Of a DNA stretch of 64,000 bases, positions 10,201 to 20,429 are shown piece after piece. Source of the stretch: Anolis sagrei (taxonomy: Eukaryota; Chordata; Lepidosauria; Squamata; Anolidae); contig NC_090025.1 in the NCBI RefSeq assembly GCF_037176765.1, forward strand, positions 93,827,006 through 93,891,005, given 5' to 3'. Numbering within the stretch: the first letter of the stretch is position 1; every line of letters begins with the position of its first letter. Under the pieces are notes generated by a model, which did no database searches, was not told where the DNA came from, and saw nothing but the letters and a program-made list of their open reading frames with translations. The position numbers and the translations under genes were made by a program.

Positions 10201-11791
10201 TATATTGTACCATGAATTATGCTCAAGTTCACAGCCTCTCCATGCATACATGCATCCATTAGCTTTTCCTTTTCTTACCCATCAGCAGTCTGTGCGCTTC
10301 AATGGGTGTTGTTGGGTTTATATGTACAGTGGTCCCTCGCTACTTCACGGTTCGCTTATCGCAGCCTTGCTGTTTCATGGTTTTTTAAAAAAGAATTTAA
10401 GTAGTGAGGGAACACTGAGTATTGAGGAGGTGTCGCAGGGCCCCCAGGCGGTGATGAGGAACAGGAAGAAGAAGGTAAGGAGAGTGAGGGGGGAAGAAGA
10501 GCTGCCCCTTCGGCTTCCTTACCTTCCTCTTCCTTGTTGTTGCCTAGGGGCTCTTGCTCTGGGCCCACAAGGTTCCATTCTGCCTCCCATGCTCTTTAAC
10601 ATCTACATGAAACCGCTGGGTGAGGTCATCCGGAGTTTTGGAGTTGGTTGCCATCTCTATGCAGATGACACACAACTGTACTACTCTTTTCCACCTAACT
10701 CCAAGGAAGCCACTGGACGAGTGTCTGACCGCTGCGGCTGTCTGGATGAGGAAGAACAAGCTGAAAATCAATCCCGACAAGACAGAGGTCCTCCTGGTCG
10801 ATCGTAAACCGGATCGGGGTATAGGATGGCAACCTGTGCTGGACGGGGTTACACTTCCCCTGAAGTCATAGGTCCGCAGTTTGGGTGTCCTCCTAGACTC
10901 ATCACTGTCGCTTGAAGCTCAGGTGTTGGCGGTGGCCAGGAGGGCCTTTGCACAATTAAGACTCGTGCGCCAACTGCGACCATACCTCGTGAAGGCGGAT
11001 CTTGCCAGGGTAGTCCACGCCTTAGTCACTTCCAGATAGGACTACTGTAATGCACTCTACATGGGGCTGCCCTTGAAAACGGCCCAGAAATTTCAATTGG
11101 TCCAACGGGCGGTGGCCAGGTTGTTAACTGGTGCTCCTTACAGGGAGAGGTCAACCCTCCTGTTTAAGGAGCTCCACTGGCTGCCTTTAATTTTCTGGTC
11201 CCAATTCAAGGTTCAGGTGCTTACCTACAAAGCACTAAACGGTTTGGGACCCGCTTACCTGCCTGACCGCATCTCTGTGTATGAACCCACACGATCTCTT
11301 CGTTCATCTGGAGAAGCCCTGCTCACGATCCCACCTGCATAGCAAGCACAATTGGTGGGGACGAGGGATAGGGCTTTCTCTGTGGTGGCCCCTCGTCTCT
11401 GGAACTCTCTCCTCAAGGACATCAGCAGGCCCCGTCGCTAGCAATCTTTAGGAGGAGCTTGAAAACGTGGTTGTTCCAGTGTGCCTTTCCAGAATAGGAA
11501 ACTCCTAGCATTATGTCCCAACGCACTTTATCAGAGATCTAGGATATCTGAATGCCCATCCCCCTCCAAAACACTCCACCTGGTCATGCCCAGCACTTTT
11601 ACTTTTAATTATTACATTTGGCCCTGCCATTGTTTTTAATTGTGTCATTGTGTGTTGTCAATATTATTGCTTTGTTTTCGGAGTTATTTTGCTGTTTGTT
11701 GTTGCTGTTGTTTTTACTATTGTATTTGGGCTCGGCCTCTTGTAAGCCGCACCGAGTCCTTCGGGAGATGATAGCAGGGTACAAATAAAGG

Positions 11792-11833
<42 letters not shown>

Positions 11834-12811
11834 GCTGCTGATTGGGCTTTGCGACTGAGGAGGCGCCGTGGGGCCCAAGCGGCAGCAAGAGGCCCATGTG
11901 GCAATGAGGAGGAGGAAGAGGAAGGTGAGGAGGTGAGGGGGAAATAAGAGCCGCCCCCTCGCCCTCCTTACCTTCCTCTTTCTCCTCCTCGTCGCCACTT
12001 GGGCCCCGCGACTGAGGAGGCATCGCGAGGCCCAAGCGACAGCAAGAGGTCCTATGCGGTGACGAGGAGGAGGAAGAGGAAGGAAAGGAGCGTGAGGAGG
12101 GAAGGTGAAGGCGCGTCCCTACTTCGCGGAATTTCACTTATTGTGGGTGGTCCTGGAAAGTAACACCCGCGATAAGCGAGGGACCACTTTATAGTGTTGC
12201 GGCTCAGCTGGAGCCTCAGGCAGAAGATGATGGGATTCCGATTCATGAAGATGTTCCTGTTGTTTTTGAAGAATCTGAGGAGATTCAGTTTCCCATGGCA
12301 AGGAATGTTTCAGATGATGTTTCTGATGTTAGGGAAACTAACCAGGTGCAGATGGAGGAGGATGGCTCCCAGCCTGACAATTCTCAGGCGCCTAACAAGC
12401 TATTCGACCTTGAGAGCTATGAAGATTTAGATAGGGAGGATCGCTTACAATTCAAAGTTCGCCGCAGTGCGAGGCTTGCTAACAAGAGGAGTTTAGGGGT
12501 CAATGGAATGCGTTCATCTGGGAAAGTATATTAAACAGGGTGTTTGAAGGCAAATCTTTGTCAGTGCAACTTCTGCGAACAACCTGGTAACTTATTTGGA
12601 TTGCCTTCGCTTTTGGACAATGTTCTTGGCTTCCTGGGACCCTGTCTTGCTGTCATGGAATCTTGTTTGATCAATGTTCTTTGGATTATGCTTCATGCTG
12701 TTTGCTATTAAACTTTTGAAACTTACTTCTGCATTTAAGACTTTTCCTTTCTTCAGTAAACTACAAAATCTTCAGCCTTGGTGTGGTTTGGTGTTTGGAG
12801 CAAGATAACTC

Positions 12812-12850
<39 letters not shown>

Positions 12851-14831
12851 CTTTATTTGTACCCCGCTAAGATCTCCCGAAGGACTCGGTGCGGCTTACA
12901 AAGGCCAAGGCCCTCAATAAAACAACAGCATAACAAATACAACAATAAAACTCATAAAGCAAACCAATAAACATTAAAGCAATAACAGTAAAACATCAAA
13001 ACAATACATCACGACACATTTAAAACTAGGGCCGGGCCAAATGTAATGAATAAATTAAAAGTGCTGGACATGACAGGTGAAATGTAAGGATTTTAGGGTA
13101 GGTGTGATGTGCAGGCAATCTTAAATCTCTGGTAAAGTGCGTTTGGGACATGATGCTGGGAATTTCCTATTCTGGAAAGGCACACTGGAACAGACAGGTC
13201 TTCAAGCTCTTCCTAAAGACTGCCAACGTTGGGGCTTGTCTGATGTTCTTGGGGAGAGAGTTCCAGAGCCGGGGGGCTACCAAAGAGAAGGCCCTGTCCC
13301 TCGTCCCCACCAAACGTGCTTGTGCGCAGGTGGGATCGTGAGCAGGGCCTCTCCAGATGAACTCTGAGCCGCGACATATATATAGAGAGAGAGAGGGAGG
13401 GAGAGACAGAGGGAGGGAGAGAGAGAGAGAGAGAGAGTTGTTTTTAAAAAGAGTTATTTTTGTTTTTAAGCAAACCCTGAGATTTCCCCATTTTCTTGGC
13501 ATCATCATTGTGTGCAATAAGTGGCCATTTTTCAATTACATAAGTTGAAATTACATACTCAAGATAAAAATATCTGCTATTTGTATATAGGGCAGGGGCG
13601 AGGGATTTGTGTCCCTCCAAATGTTCTTGAGCTATATCTCCTCACAGCACTATTCAGCGTAGACAATGATGAGGATGCTCTGGGTTGCAATTCAAGAACA
13701 CATTGAGAGCTCCATTATTCTCATTTTGATATAGGACAACAAGGACTCCTTTTGTTACTATTTGTGGGATTTGGAACCTGCTCTTTATGCAGTAGCCCCA
13801 TTTCCCTGGTCACAGAAAGAACATGAAAAGTAAACACAATGAAATCACAGTAGTCAATCTTATTCAATGTGAGTGGGGGGGGGGGGGGGGCAGAAGGACC
13901 ATTAGAGCCAAAAGAATTGGATCTTAAACACCTAGCTGGATGAATTGATTTGTGCTTCTTAAAATGTCTTCATCAAGGTTTACCTCCTTTGAAATGATTT
14001 CCCAGAGTTGAAAACACCACATCTGAAAAACAGTATCAGGCTTCATTTGTAATGGCTTAAAGCCTATTCATTTAAACTAGGTCACATAAATTCCAAGTTC
14101 AACAGAATAGCATCAGTGAGAGAGTAACAAATAAAGGGAAGTGGAAAATTACCTAGTTTGGATTCAAGCCATTTTGTATTAATTTATGAATGTATAAGCT
14201 AAGGAAATGCATGTGTAGTACCCATATTTGCATGGATTGTCGAAGGCTTTCATGGCCAGAATCACTGAGTTGTTGTAGGTTTTTTCAGGCTATATGGCCA
14301 TGGTCTAGAGGCATTCTCTCCTGATGTTTCGCCTGCATCTATGGCAAGCATCCTCAGAGGTATCCTCACTACCTCTGAGGATGCTTGCCATAGATGCAGG
14401 CGAAACGTCAGGAGAGAATGCCTCTAGACCATGGCCATATAGCCCGAAAAAACCTACATATTTGCATGTCTTTCCCTCTAGCTGGATTGAGGTATGTATT
14501 TGTAGGGATTTGCCTACATGATAGGTAACAGAGTTCATATACTTTTAGCAGTTTTATGGAAGAAAACGTTTCAAGAGATGAGGCTTATATTTCACCCTAG
14601 AATTGTTTGTGCAACGTATTTATGGATTTATTTAAATTGAATGTGTATTTTCCTAGCTACTTAAAATATATGAGCATTCCCCCTCCTTGTCATTCTGTAT
14701 AGGTTGAAAGGTGGCCGGAAACTGGATTTGTGAAGAAACTCCAAAGAAGGGACAATACTTTCTATTATTACGACAAGGAAAGAGAATGTGAAGACAAAGA
14801 AGTCCATAAAGTGAAAGTTTATGCTTACTAA
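4130..14831 (+). CDS. MEIG1: MEIG1, meiosis-expressed gene 1 (three coding exons)
   Basis: Joined exons 4130-4254, 8116-8281 and 14703-14831 encode 139 residues. From about residue 57 the protein follows mammalian MEIG1 almost residue for residue: [49 protein letters not shown] and then the stop. MEIG1 is a small cytosolic protein that binds PACRG and serves cargo transport along the spermatid manchette and in motile cilia. The mammalian protein has 88 residues. Here an acidic, Ser/Thr-rich N-terminal part of about 50 residues is added by the first coding exon. Introns are 3.9 and 6.4 kb. Splice phases are 2 (AT|G, which rebuilds a Met codon) and 0, and all sites are GT-AG. The frame has no stop across the joins, so the gene looks functional. 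A shorter start at the junction Met42 is possible. Confidence 0.95.
4447..4747. mobile_element. Non-autonomous DNA transposon with about 20-bp TIRs
   Basis: Left ACACTATGTAACACAATTTT and right end AAATTTTGTTACATAGTG are inverted copies. No coding capacity. A related truncated copy is at 27905. The superfamily is not certain; TA lies at or near both ends. Confidence 0.7.
5318..5520 (+). mobile_element. L2-like LINE 3' end
   Basis: T-rich 3'UTR, then the conserved terminus CACCGAGTCCCTTGGGGAGA, TATAAATAAAG and TTATTATTATTA. Confidence 0.8.
5562..6244. mobile_element. Solo LTR, family A (fossil LTR element)
   Basis: Starts TGTTCTGTCGCGCG and ends CCGTACCAGCACA, flanked by the exact 5-bp duplication ACTAC (5557-5561, 6245-6249). 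AATAAA lies near the 3' end. A second copy is at 48676. No internal region is present, so this is an LTR left by recombination. The 5-bp duplication fits gypsy-type or some retrovirus-type elements. Copies differ by several indels, suggesting moderate age. Confidence 0.85.
6370..6493 (+). mobile_element. LINE 3' tail
   Basis: Terminus with TTAGCCACTCTGAGAACC, GGGGTATAAATAAATAAATA; typical L2/CR1-type 3' end, no coding part. Confidence 0.6.
6494..7150. other. MEIG1 intron with fragments of a dispersed repeat
   Basis: 6496-6600 (CAAATCTAATGCGTACC) and 6975-7060 (ATAATGCACATCCTAATTTT) are pieces of one dispersed repeat that recurs at 43795-43915. Two near-identical 20-bp units (TTATAAATGATATCCCT) sit at about 6875-6920. 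Nothing else was recognised. Confidence 0.5.
7151..7363 (+). mobile_element. L2-like LINE 3' tail truncated by BovB
   Basis: T-rich 3'UTR ending CTGAGTCCCTTTGGGGAGAT, then cut where the BovB tail starts. Confidence 0.5.
7364..7842 (-). mobile_element. RTE-BovB LINE, 5'-truncated 3' end
   Basis: The minus strand encodes the BovB C terminus ([46 protein letters not shown]), closely matching 60888-61380. A CGA to TGA change stops it three codons before the family stop. The tail is a short CAA repeat seen as TTG on +. Confidence 0.93.
8116..8281 (+). CDS. MEIG1: MEIG1 second coding exon
   Basis: Acceptor aatgacag|G and donor ATG|GTAAGA. The first base completes the Met codon begun at 4253. It encodes [12 protein letters not shown] and then the conserved [20 protein letters not shown], ending KHVDM at a phase-0 boundary. 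Confidence 0.93.
8418..8552. mobile_element. 135-bp palindromic hAT MITE
   Basis: Starts CAGTGATTCTCAACCTGTGG and ends CCACAGGTTGGGAACTACTG. Flanked by the exact 8-bp duplication CTCTAAAG (8410-8417, 8553-8560). TSD length and CAGTG termini mark it as hAT. Same family and length as 38021 and 38164. Confidence 0.92.
8818..9116 (+). mobile_element. Non-autonomous Helitron
   Basis: Begins TCTATATAAATAAAAATG after an A and ends GACGGCTAG before a T, matching Helitron 5'-TC and CTRR-3' ends and A^T insertion. A hairpin (GCCAC 9086-9090, GTGGC 9099-9103) lies 10 bp before the 3' end. The interior has AC/AT-rich repeats. The reverse copy is at 46937. Confidence 0.88.
9117..10324. other. MEIG1 intron 3, no feature recognised
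   Basis: AT-rich, apparently single-copy DNA. Open frames of 106 codons (9186-9506, minus) and 94 codons (9873-10157, plus) show no family I know, no splice logic and no matching neighbour, so I do not call them genes. Confidence 0.5.
10327..12189. mobile_element. pogo/Tigger-like DNA transposon interrupted by an L2
   Basis: The left end CAGTGGTCCCTCGCTACTTC and the right end, complement of AGTGGTCCCTCGCTTATCGC, form TIRs. TA flanks both ends (10325-10326, 12190-12191). The interior is purine-rich and GC-rich, with related segments at 10430-10560 and 11850-12110. No transposase is left. Confidence 0.8.
10560..11836 (+). mobile_element. L2-like LINE inside the pogo-like element
   Basis: Encodes reverse transcriptase pieces: [54 protein letters not shown] and [20 protein letters not shown]. 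The 3'UTR terminus CACCGAGTCCTTCGGGAGAT leads into a run of about 16 ATT units. The frame shifts near 10700 and has stops near 10870 and 11340, so it is dead. Confidence 0.92.
12195..12535 (+). pseudogene. Probable fossil of an LTR-retrotransposon polyprotein end
   Basis: One frame runs open from 12195 to a stop near 12533. It is acidic ([20 protein letters not shown]) and ends with a basic patch, [10 protein letters not shown], a pattern seen at the C terminus of gypsy-type polyproteins. It has no start codon at its left edge and is a broken fragment. The assignment is inference. Confidence 0.4.
12536..12810. other. Non-coding stretch after the fossil fragment
   Basis: Has CTATTAAACTTTTG near 12707, which could be the old element's own polyadenylation region. 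Nothing else was seen. Confidence 0.35.
12811..13372 (-). mobile_element. L2-like LINE, 3' end
   Basis: Starts with about 13 ATT units, then the complement of the 3' terminus (AGATCTCCCGAAGGACTCGG). The minus strand then encodes [40 protein letters not shown] and LFQCAFPE. Truncated at 13372. Confidence 0.9.
13380..13438. repeat. GA-rich microsatellite
   Basis: Interrupted GAGAGA run adjoining the L2 truncation point. Confidence 0.85.
13441..14222. other. MEIG1 intron 3, no gene; long G run
   Basis: Unique-looking AT-rich DNA. A run of 16 G lies at 13875-13890. No transposon ends recognised. Confidence 0.5.
14235..14456. mobile_element. Two inverted Penelope-like 3' ends in one insertion
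   Basis: 14235-14362 is a minus-strand Penelope tail and 14363-14456 a plus-strand one, meeting head to head near AGAGGTA. Both carry GATGCAGGCGAAAC (or its complement) and CCTCTAGACCATGGCCATAT. The whole unit is bounded by one exact 12-bp duplication, CATATTTGCATG (14223-14234, 14457-14468), so it arose in one event. Confidence 0.88.
14703..14831 (+). CDS. MEIG1: MEIG1 last coding exon
   Basis: The acceptor is ctgtatag|GTT. It encodes [20 protein letters not shown] and [20 protein letters not shown], then AY and TAA at 14829-14831. This is the most conserved part of MEIG1 and the exact C terminus of the family. Confidence 0.95.
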   Translation, partial: VERWPETGFVKKLQRRDNTFYYYDKERECEDKEVHKVKVYAY

Positions 14832-14928
14832 TTTTTGTTACAGTTCAGTATATTTGTTTTGGTGGGGATTTTTTTTAGCTGAAATGTTTTGAAATTATTT
14901 TATTGCAGTTATAAATGAAATTGAAAGT

Positions 14929-14934
14929 ATTAAA
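14929..14934 (+). terminator. MEIG1: MEIG1 polyadenylation signal (variant)
   Basis: ATTAAA, about 98 bp after the stop codon; the first good signal in the 3'UTR. Confidence 0.6.
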
Positions 14935-14935
14935 A

Positions 14936-15343
14936 GCATGTTTGAGTCTAAATTAATCAGATTTTAAATATCTTTCTCTTTTCAAGACAAATCCATAGAA
15001 TTATGATACATAGACTGTGCAGTTATTACAAACAAAAGTTTAATTTAGGGAACAGTGATTCCACTGCTACTTAAATTTAGTACAGGTCATTTTTATGACT
15101 CTGTCAACAATTAATATATGTCTCATCAGCACATTTAAATATTTTTCTTTCCTAAAGACAAAGGATATCAATTATGTTTTTAAAAATGGAGAGCACACCT
15201 GTAAAATTGGAAATGATTTGCCAGCATTGCTGTTGATAACAACAATTTTTAGTAGTGTTGTTGAGTGCAACTTTTGCCACTAGAAAGATAGATAATACAT
15301 ATTCCTATTTGCACGATTACATACGGTAGTTCTCTAATGAATA
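14936..15343. other. Downstream of MEIG1, no feature recognised
   Basis: AT-rich unique sequence with no transposon ends or splice-linked frames. Confidence 0.4.
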
Positions 15344-15500
15344 CAGTTGGCCCTCTGTTTCCGTAGATTATGCGCTTCCCACATTCAACTATCCACAGCT
15401 TGAAAATACATTTTAATGCAAATAGTTAACCTTTAACTATGGAATTTTACACAGTAAGACTTCAGCATCCATGGAGTTTGGTATCCACAGAGGATCTGTC
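15344..15500 (+). mobile_element. pogo/Tigger-like MITE fragment
   Basis: CAGTTGGCCCTCTGTTTCCG after TA is a Tigger-type terminus, followed by CAACTATCCACAGCTTGAAA. The right end near GTATCCACAGAGG is decayed. Confidence 0.6.
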
Positions 15501-15838
15501 AAGGTCAGACGCCAGCCAATTCAGATAATAAAGTTTATTGCTCAAACAAACTCAAAACAGCCCCAAATCAGTCTAAAAGGCATAAAACACTTAATCTTCA
15601 GTGTGAAACAGCTCAAAAGACAAAAAAAAAAAAAAAAAAAAAAACACCTCCAAAAAGCTAAACCAGAATACAATCTGGACTATCCAGAGATATAATCCAG
15701 ATTAAATTTAAAATGCTTAAATTCAGTTCAGACTTGCTCCGTCAAACGACTGGAGCAAGAAAAATGTTTGCAGCTCACTCCAGTTACTGGGATTTATAGT
15801 TCACCTACAATCAAAGAACATGGCAGGGGACAGCTAGT
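15501..15838. repeat. Mixed repeat remnants with poly(A) run and possible Helitron end
   Basis: A run of about 23 A lies near 15622. GGCAGGGGACAGCTAGT at 15822-15838 looks like a Helitron 3' end (CTAG before T), though no hairpin or 5' end was found. Confidence 0.4.
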
Positions 15839-15839
15839 A

Positions 15840-15984
15840 GTCAATAAAACAGAAATAGATGTTTTTCTGAAACTCCCTGCCTTTCTCCATTATCCAGCAG
15901 ATATTGGCAATTTGGTCTCTCATTCCTCTGCCTTTTCTAAACCCAGCTTGTACATCTGGCAACTCTTGCTCCATGTATTGCTGG
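15840..15984 (-). mobile_element. Internal BovB fragment
   Basis: Matches 61953-62098 of the long BovB copy nearly base for base (TTTTTCTGAAACTCCCTGCC, CATGTATTGCTGG), covering reverse-transcriptase codons around 610-660. Both ends are truncated. Confidence 0.88.
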
Positions 15985-17195
15985 GTGTAGAAGAAGGTAT
16001 TTTGTTTAGATCAAGGTGTCTGCTCTGAGGTTCAGATCTGAATATGGTTACCCACATTTGTCTCCCCACTTATTTGTGTTGTCCCATAAAACAGTTTGCA
16101 GCATTCTTATTGCTTAAAACAGTTCTGTTGGAAACAAAATAATGGAAACTGTCATAATAAAACAGGTTTAATGTTAGGGCACAATGCAAAATTTTGGAGA
16201 ACCTGCATTGGCTCAGTACCTGCAGCAATGCAGTTATGCCTGCGAAACAAAACAAGACATTTGCCTGATATTGTCTGCTAGCAAGGTAAAAGATTGTCCT
16301 CAGCTTTTATGGCAGCTGAGAACAAGTAAACAGCTGCATCATTTGCTCTCTCATAACCAGAACCTTTTTTAGCTCCATCTGTATACTTGAACTGTTTAGA
16401 TCTATCAGATTTTGCCACGTGAATTCAAAAGTGTCATGATGACATGGTTTAGAATGAATAAAATATAAAGCTGGTTTAAATGCATATGTAATGTAACAGA
16501 ATTATGGGACACAGTGTTCATGTATAGTCATTGCCAAATTCTCGTTGAATCGTCTATTGTGGAGTCTGTTCATCATCCAGAGATCAGTACCACAGGGAGA
16601 ACAGGGGAAAAAGAAAGGACAAATAAAACCTTTTCAGGTGAGTCCGTCTGTCAAGAGCAGACGGTAAAGCAGACACTTTGCATGCCAAAGGTTACAAATT
16701 TCACTCCTAACAACTCCAGTAAAAAGAATCTCAATAGGGAAGGCCTGAAAGGATAGGTTTTGCAGGTCAGAGGAGGCAAGACTGAACTAGATGGATCACT
16801 AATCTGATTTATTGTTGTGTGTTCATATGCAACCTTGGGACACATTAATGATCTGCCTATTGTAATCTCAATGTAGCGTTGACCAACTCCAAGTTGCCAC
16901 AGTGAAAACATCAATGCAACATTCCAGTTCTTGTGTTGGTTTCAGTTTTGTGTTTTAGAGCACTCTTTGCAAGAGAGTGTATGTGCTGGCTAATAATTGA
17001 CCATTTAATTGTAAATCACCTGGACTATGTTTAGTCCAACAAGATAAACATTCAGTTAATAAACAAGCATATATGTAAGCCAGTGGAAAACTACAGGACA
17101 ATCTAACCAAAAAGTTACAGTACTAGGTTACCTAGAACGAGAAACACATTTTCCAATAAAATAAAACAAAACAAAATAAAATAAATTATTTTTTT
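15985..17195. other. Intergenic, no feature recognised
   Basis: AT-rich unique-looking DNA between MEIG1 and TMEM243. Short frames only. Confidence 0.45.
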
Positions 17196-17868
17196 TATCG
17201 TGTCATCAGCAACCATATCATTGTATTACATTTCTAACAGAACAAAACAAACAAACAGATTAAAAACCCCCACAAATTTTGCAAACTTGGTAGTTGATTA
17301 AATGTCCTTTGACCAGTATCTGGCCACTTGGAGTGCCTCTGGTGTTGCCGCAAGAAGGTCCTCCATTGTGCATGTGGCAGGGCTCAGGTTGCATTGAAGC
17401 AGGTGGTCTGTGGTTTGCTCTTCTCCGCACTCGCATGTCATGGATTCAACTTTGTAGCCCCATTTCTTAAGATTGGCTCTGCATCTTGTGGTACCAGAGC
17501 GCAGTCTGTTCAGCGCCTTCCAAGTCACCCAGTCTTCTGTGCACCCAGGAGGGAGTCTCTCATTCAGTATCACCCATGGATTGAAGTTCTGGGTTTGAGC
17601 CTGCCACTTTTGGACTCTTGCTTGCTGAGGTGTTCCAGCGAGTGTCTCTGTAGCTCTAAGAAAACAATTTCTTGATTTAAGTCGTTGACGTGCTGGCTGA
17701 TACCCAAACAAGGGATGAGCTGGAGATGTCACTGCCTTGGTCCTTTCACTATTGGCTGCTACTTCCCGGCGGATGTCAGGTGGTGCAATACTGGCTAATC
17801 AGTGTAATTCCTCCAATGGTGTAAGGCGCAGGCACCCTGTGATAATGCGGCATGTCTCATTAAGAGCT
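17196..17868 (-). mobile_element. LINE C-terminal fragment with Cys-rich motif
   Basis: The minus strand encodes ERLPPGCTEDWVTWKALNRL, RSGTTRCRANLKKWG and MTCECGEEQTTDHLLQCN, a C-terminal zinc-binding-like motif (CxCx6-7DHxxxC) seen in several LINE clades. The 3' tail ends GATAAAAAAAA at 17196. ATAAAATAAATT flanks both sides and may be a target duplication. Other copies: 28795, 44650, 56937. Confidence 0.75.
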
Positions 17869-18472
17869 CTTAATAAAATAAATTGTTTGTTACTATTCAT
17901 TGACTTTGTATGCAGGAACTTTTTACTTGCATATCGTATGACAGCAAATTTCCCACATAGAAATAAATCTATCAATTCATTAGTTACACTTACCCAAATG
18001 AAGTCCTTAGGGCATGCTGGATACTGTGAAAAATCTACCCTCTGCAGACTGAAATTCCGATTCAAAATTATCACATGAGATACCAAGCAGTACTCTGCTG
18101 GATTCATTTGCAGCTGTAAAAGATTGAACCATTAATCTTATTCTACTTTCTCAACTTGATTCCCATACTAAATCCTCAAAACAATCAAACAACAGATTAA
18201 AAAAAGGACTTAGACTAGTTTAACTGTATGGTTCTTTGCCACCAATCCCCAGCTTCAAACAATCCTGCTTCGAAATCCACTTCTTTTCTTATAAAAAAAT
18301 CAGTTTAAATAATTTTGTGACTTTTATACTAGGTTAAGTCTTAATAAAATGCTTGAGACTAGAAGTGAGGTGTGTGTGTGTGTGTGTGTGTAGTGGGGAG
18401 AGAGAGAGAAATCTTTAAGATGGGAAGTCTCGACACAAAATTCATTTATATTTCATATACACCTTTTATACA
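17869..18472. other. Intergenic, GT microsatellite only
   Basis: Unique-looking DNA with a (GT)10 run at 18371-18391. Confidence 0.5.
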
Positions 18473-18961
18473 GGGTGAGGCAGCATAACTTCCTTTTTTC
18501 AAAACTTGATAAAACCCATTGTATGAATCAGATTTTTTTTTAATGTAGGCGCATACCTAAAGTTTTGTTTTACGTAGTGTTGAAGATTACATTAGGTAAA
18601 CCAATTTCTGGAATTTGTCATGACTCTTGCCAGCATAGCAGGCGTTATGTTGGCAATTTCTTCCTGGATTTTGTAGAGTCCTTGGACAGTTCACAAAAAC
18701 ACGGGATTTCAAAAAACCCCACAGAAAAAAAATCACAAGGGGCCAAATCTAGAGAGCATGCCGGCCACTCCAAATCCGCTCGAAAAGTAGACCTCAACGG
18801 CAAAGGCACACTCCTCCTGTTTCAACGCATGATGGCGACTGAACTGTGTCAGGACAAAACTTTATACTCCTGCCTCTCGAACGAGACCACTAGCGCTCCG
18901 CTACGTCTTCAACCGACTGAATGGTGCGCATTTTAAAAAAGGAAGTTATGCTGCCTCACCC
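18473..18961 (-). mobile_element. Internally deleted mariner-like transposon
   Basis: Perfect inverted repeats of 27 bp begin GGGTGAGGCAGCATAACTTC. Between them the minus strand keeps both ends of a transposase. The N-terminal part is LKQEECAFAVEVYFSSG, similar to the DUF4817-type N terminus of insect mariner-like transposases. It is joined directly to a C-terminal part ending ITPAMLARVMTN. The catalytic middle is deleted, so it is non-autonomous. The target duplication is unclear. Confidence 0.82.
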
Positions 18962-19138
18962 TTTGTGAATGAAAAGGTTTGTGAACAATACACTGAACCA
19001 TTAGAAAACAATGGTGGGTTTTGAAATTCTGGATAAGGGGTGCTCAACATGTACAGACATAAAGATTGGGAAAAGCAACAATATCTAAGTTGTTTAGTTC
19101 AAATCGCATTTATTTGTAGTAATTTGTTTGAGTTCTAC

Positions 19139-19658
19139 TGTTAGAGATCCTAAATTGGGTCTTCTTAGGTCCATGCAGTCACGGGAACACGTAAGGAAGG
19201 AGACAGTCCCAAAAGAGATAAAAAAACAAGGTTTATTTTAATTTCTTCATGAAGAAGATGGACAGCCGGGTAGCATGCGCAGATGCTACCCTTCAAGTGA
19301 CTGCCGTGCCCCCTTGGCTTTTGACCACCAAATATATAACCTCAAGTAAACAAGAACATTTTTTTTTGTCATGGAAAGTACTCTCTTTCCAGCCCCTCTC
19401 CCTTGACCTTTTGATGGAAAGTACCTTCTTGTACATGCAGACTCTGCACTTTACCACAACCTTTGAAGTTAACCACAACACATCCTATGTAAGAAAGTAC
19501 CTTCTTGTACCTCTACATGTCACATCTTGTTTCTTAAAAACATTTTCTTCCGTATTGCTCTTTTTTTCTACAGAGAAAGGGTATGTCTCTCTTTTGCTGT
19601 TAATTTCATTCAAAGCCCCTTACTTATTATTTGCAAATTTAGCTCAAAGACCCTTTCA
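19139..19658 (+). mobile_element. Solo LTR, family B (fossil)
   Basis: TGTTAGAGATCCTAAATTGG at the start and GACCCTTTCA at the end, flanked by the exact 4-bp duplication CTAC (19135-19138, 19659-19662). No internal region. Other copies: 23440, 26189, 28189. A 4-bp duplication with TG..CA ends fits a retrovirus-type family. Confidence 0.85.
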
Positions 19659-20429
19659 CTACAACACTGATACCTTAAATCCAGAGACTGAATAAGTTAC
19701 CTTCTGCATTATATTTTCCATAACTACTCCAATGCTTTAGTTATGTTCATACTGGCTGGAGGATTGCTGGAGTTGTAATCCCAAAAAGTAGGTTTTGCAA
19801 GCTCTGATGATATCCACTGCCTTTTAAAATAATGTATAGCCTTATGAACCTCTCTAATTTTGACATTATAAATTTATAGGATCCTTTTAGCTTAACAGTT
19901 TTGCACTCTACTGCTGCTCAGGCTTTTCTACTAACACGAGAAGAATACTGATGTCCAAATGCCAAGTGAAAAGGACAACACAGAAGGAGGCCCCATATTC
20001 TTCAGCATATATGCCTGGAAAAATGGAAGGACACAGAAAACTTAAGATCTCAAAATTAGAGCAGACTGAAATGTTTTTGCCAACATCCTTGACCAAGCAG
20101 AGCTTAATACGGCCCAACTACATATATCTCTGAAACAGAATTCATTTTAAAAACTACATTTCATATATTTGCCTATTCATTGTCACACTTCATCAGATCT
20201 GATCTGTACAATGTTAAAACTGGCTCCACTGAAGGCATTATTATTACATTTGTAACAATGTGAGTAGACAGAAAAGTGCCGATTGTGCTGTCAGTTATGC
20301 AATAAGCCATTCATATAGTCAAGTTATGCCTTGAAACTGGAGGGTGTGCATGAAGAACACATACTTCTGAATCAGACTTGACCCTTGTCTTACTGTGACA
20401 CTGAATGATAGCCATTAAAACACACACTT
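19659..20429. other. Intergenic, no feature recognised
   Basis: Unique-looking DNA without transposon termini or convincing exons. Confidence 0.45.
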
